A stretch of DNA of 35,706 nt from Oceanospirillaceae bacterium (GTDB lineage Bacteria; Pseudomonadota; Gammaproteobacteria; Pseudomonadales; Balneatricaceae), in assembly GCA_013215375.1 (NCBI GenBank), contig JABSRB010000001.1:271630-307335 (forward strand). The letters run 5' to 3'. This document shows positions 34,796 through 35,706 of the stretch, piece after piece; position 1 is the first letter of the stretch; each line of letters starts with the position of its first letter. The notes beneath the pieces were generated by a model. The model saw only the letters and a list, made by a program, of their open reading frames with translations, did no database searches and had not been told where the DNA came from. The position numbers and the translations under genes are program-made.

Positions 34796-35128
34796 ATAGA
34801 TTCCTTGTTGGTTTTTTCAATTTTTTAGCAGATGGCGTTTACGTTTAAGACTGCTAGGGCATTCAATATTTGTTAATTGAATTTAGATTCAGTCACAAAA
34901 ACACGAGGTGGATTGTAAGATTGGTTGGTCGTTGAAAATATTGCATTGCGGGGAGATGCTGAGAGGGACTATAGCGGATAGTGGTAATTAGCCACATGCG
35001 ACTTATGCTTAATATAGTGTTAGATATGGGATTCTAAAGCCGTGTGCACAAGCGGTTTTACTGAGGAGGCTTCGGATAATATTGAGTGCCTTCCCTACTA
35101 TTAGTATGCCCCTATTTTTGAGTACTCA
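34796..35128. other. gene-free stretch between SemiSWEET gene and repeat array
   Basis: No credible reading frame is present. A small hairpin GTGG/CCAC lies at about 34981-34995. A run at 35037-35100 (CTAAAGCCGTG onward) may be a decayed extra unit of the array that follows, but the match is too poor to claim. Confidence 0.4.
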
Positions 35129-35590
35129 TCTATGGGAGAGTTGGTCATCGGTTTAAGCTTTAATGACGAAATCATCTACAAGTGAAATTTGAGAGCTGCG
35201 TGAAGTAGATGTGTGGTACTGACTTGCTAAAGCTTGGCGTGGTGAACCTTAAAGGAATACGCAAGCGCAGCTACGGGAGAGCCTTCATCGAATAGGGTGT
35301 CGATTAAAGCTGTGCTTTAAGGGACTCGAAAATCCCCCCTATTATCATATCTATGTGAGAGTACGGTCATCGCCTCTAAGCTTTAAGACGAAAAAACAAC
35401 CAAGTGGATTTAAAGAGCTGTGTGAATTGAAAATGTCGTACTTCGCAGCTAAAGCTTGGCGTGGTAAACCTTAGAGGAATGCGCAAGCGCAGCTACGGGA
35501 TTTTCGATTAAAGCTGAGCTTTAAGGCACTCGAAAATACCCCCTACTATCACATCTATGTGAGAGTACGGTCATCGCTTTGGTTCTGATA
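35129..35590 (+). repeat. tandem repeats carrying a 5S rRNA 3'-end-like segment
   Basis: Three related segments start at about 35130, 35351 and 35555, spaced 221 and 204 bp. Each has CTATGTGAGAGTA (CTATGGGAGAGTT in the first), then GGTCATCG. The genuine 5S gene on the other strand ends ATGTGAGAGTAGGTCATCGCC then AAGCTTTA. The middle copy matches it apart from 1- and 3-nt insertions. Before the second and third segments lie AAAGCTTGGCG (35229 and 35451), a TTAAAGC/GCTTTAA hairpin and a TCGAAAAT stretch. In the last unit ATTTTCGA/TCGAAAAT closes a larger stem (about 35495-35545). The insides do not align with 5S, so these are 5S-end-like structured repeats, not 5S genes. Confidence 0.65.
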
Positions 35591-35595
35591 GAACG

Positions 35596-35627
35596 AAAAA
35601 AGCCCCAAGTACAAAGTACTTGGGGCT
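35596..35627 (-). terminator. rho-independent terminator of the rRNA operon
   Basis: On the minus strand AGCCCCAAGTAC and GTACTTGGGGCT form a perfect 12-bp stem around TTT, followed by TTTTT. It lies about 14 nt past the 5S end. Confidence 0.95.
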
Positions 35628-35641
35628 TCTTACGTATTAAA

Positions 35642-35706
35642 GCTTGGCGATGACCTACTCTCACATGGGGAGACCCCACACTACCATCGGCGCTAAATCG
35701 TTTCAC
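35642..35706 (-). rRNA. rrf: 5S ribosomal RNA, 3' part (continues off the right edge)
   Basis: The minus strand reads GTGAAACGATTTAGCGCCG, then GATGGTAGTGTGGGGTCTCC, then CCATGTGAGAGTAGGTCATCG and CCAAGC. This is the last 65 or so nt of a gammaproteobacterial 5S rRNA. The 5' part, and presumably 23S and 16S, lie beyond the window. The 3' end at 35642 is set by the helix I strand CGCCAAGC. The strong terminator downstream confirms that this is the end of the operon. Confidence 0.93.

Noticed and set aside
34950-34980. CTGAGAGGG resembling part of a TPP riboswitch
   Set aside because: The rest of the thi box, including the ACCTGATCTGG and AATGCCAGCG regions, is absent and no thiamine gene follows.
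35229-35590. Calling the repeat units complete 5S rRNA genes
   Set aside because: Only the ends resemble 5S; the inner helices and conserved loop sequences are missing.
35521-35706. A 61-residue reading frame over the window end
   Set aside because: It lies on the 5S rRNA gene, its terminator and a repeat, so it is not coding.
1-35706. CRISPR arrays, prophage, complete insertion sequences or toxin-antitoxin pairs
   Set aside because: No regular repeat-spacer pattern, transposase, integrase, phage or toxin-like gene was found on either strand.

Overview
This is a gammaproteobacterial chromosomal segment, most likely from a marine, moderately AT-rich, aerobic and motile bacterium. The signs are a FimX-type twitching regulator, an AldB/ExaC aldehyde dehydrogenase, a tripartite tricarboxylate (TTT) uptake system with its own two-component system, a chemoreceptor, and a 5S rRNA end typical of the class. 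I cannot name the genus. There is no phage, plasmid, CRISPR or complete insertion sequence. The islands of oddity are small non-coding repeats.

Layout. 1-360: two tRNA-Gln(TTG) genes, the second with an exact 24-bp tandem duplication of its anticodon arm. 524-2629: a FimX-like c-di-GMP effector. 2757-5480: aldB with a divergent AraC regulator. 5477-7473: a two-gene operon of a WaaP/InaA-like sugar kinase and a membrane-anchored, glycosidase-like protein lacking one catalytic Glu. 7735-10166: a polytopic membrane protein and a GH43 glycosidase. Two direct copies of a 165-bp element with terminal inverted repeats (4386-4550, 7558-7722) bracket the AraC/glycosidase-like/kinase block. 10542-12476: a TfoX C-terminal-like protein and a haem c-type diguanylate cyclase. 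12611-19152: divergent tctDE, then tctC, a fused tctAB and a GalD/PrpF-like isomerase, ending in a strong terminator. 19251-22632: a histidine kinase and a REC/HD-GYP response regulator. 22942-27670: LD-carboxypeptidase, an EF-hand-like acidic protein, an Lrp regulator and a class V aminotransferase. 27764-29729: a tas aldo/keto reductase followed by a triplicated ydcZ (one intact, two truncated). 29847-34795: small membrane proteins, a chemoreceptor, a 2OG-Fe(II) oxygenase, an unknown helical protein and a SemiSWEET. 34796-35706: a non-coding repeat array abutting the 3' end of a 5S rRNA gene whose operon continues off the right edge.

How the genes fit together. Signalling is a theme: three c-di-GMP-type proteins (a degenerate effector, a synthase and an HD-GYP hydrolase) plus two two-component pairs and a chemoreceptor. 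The TTT block looks like a self-contained module for sensing, importing and isomerising an organic polyacid. The most unusual material is non-coding: the five-armed tRNA-Gln, the 5S-end-like repeats near the rRNA operon, three different inverted-repeat elements, and the ydcZ tandem copies.
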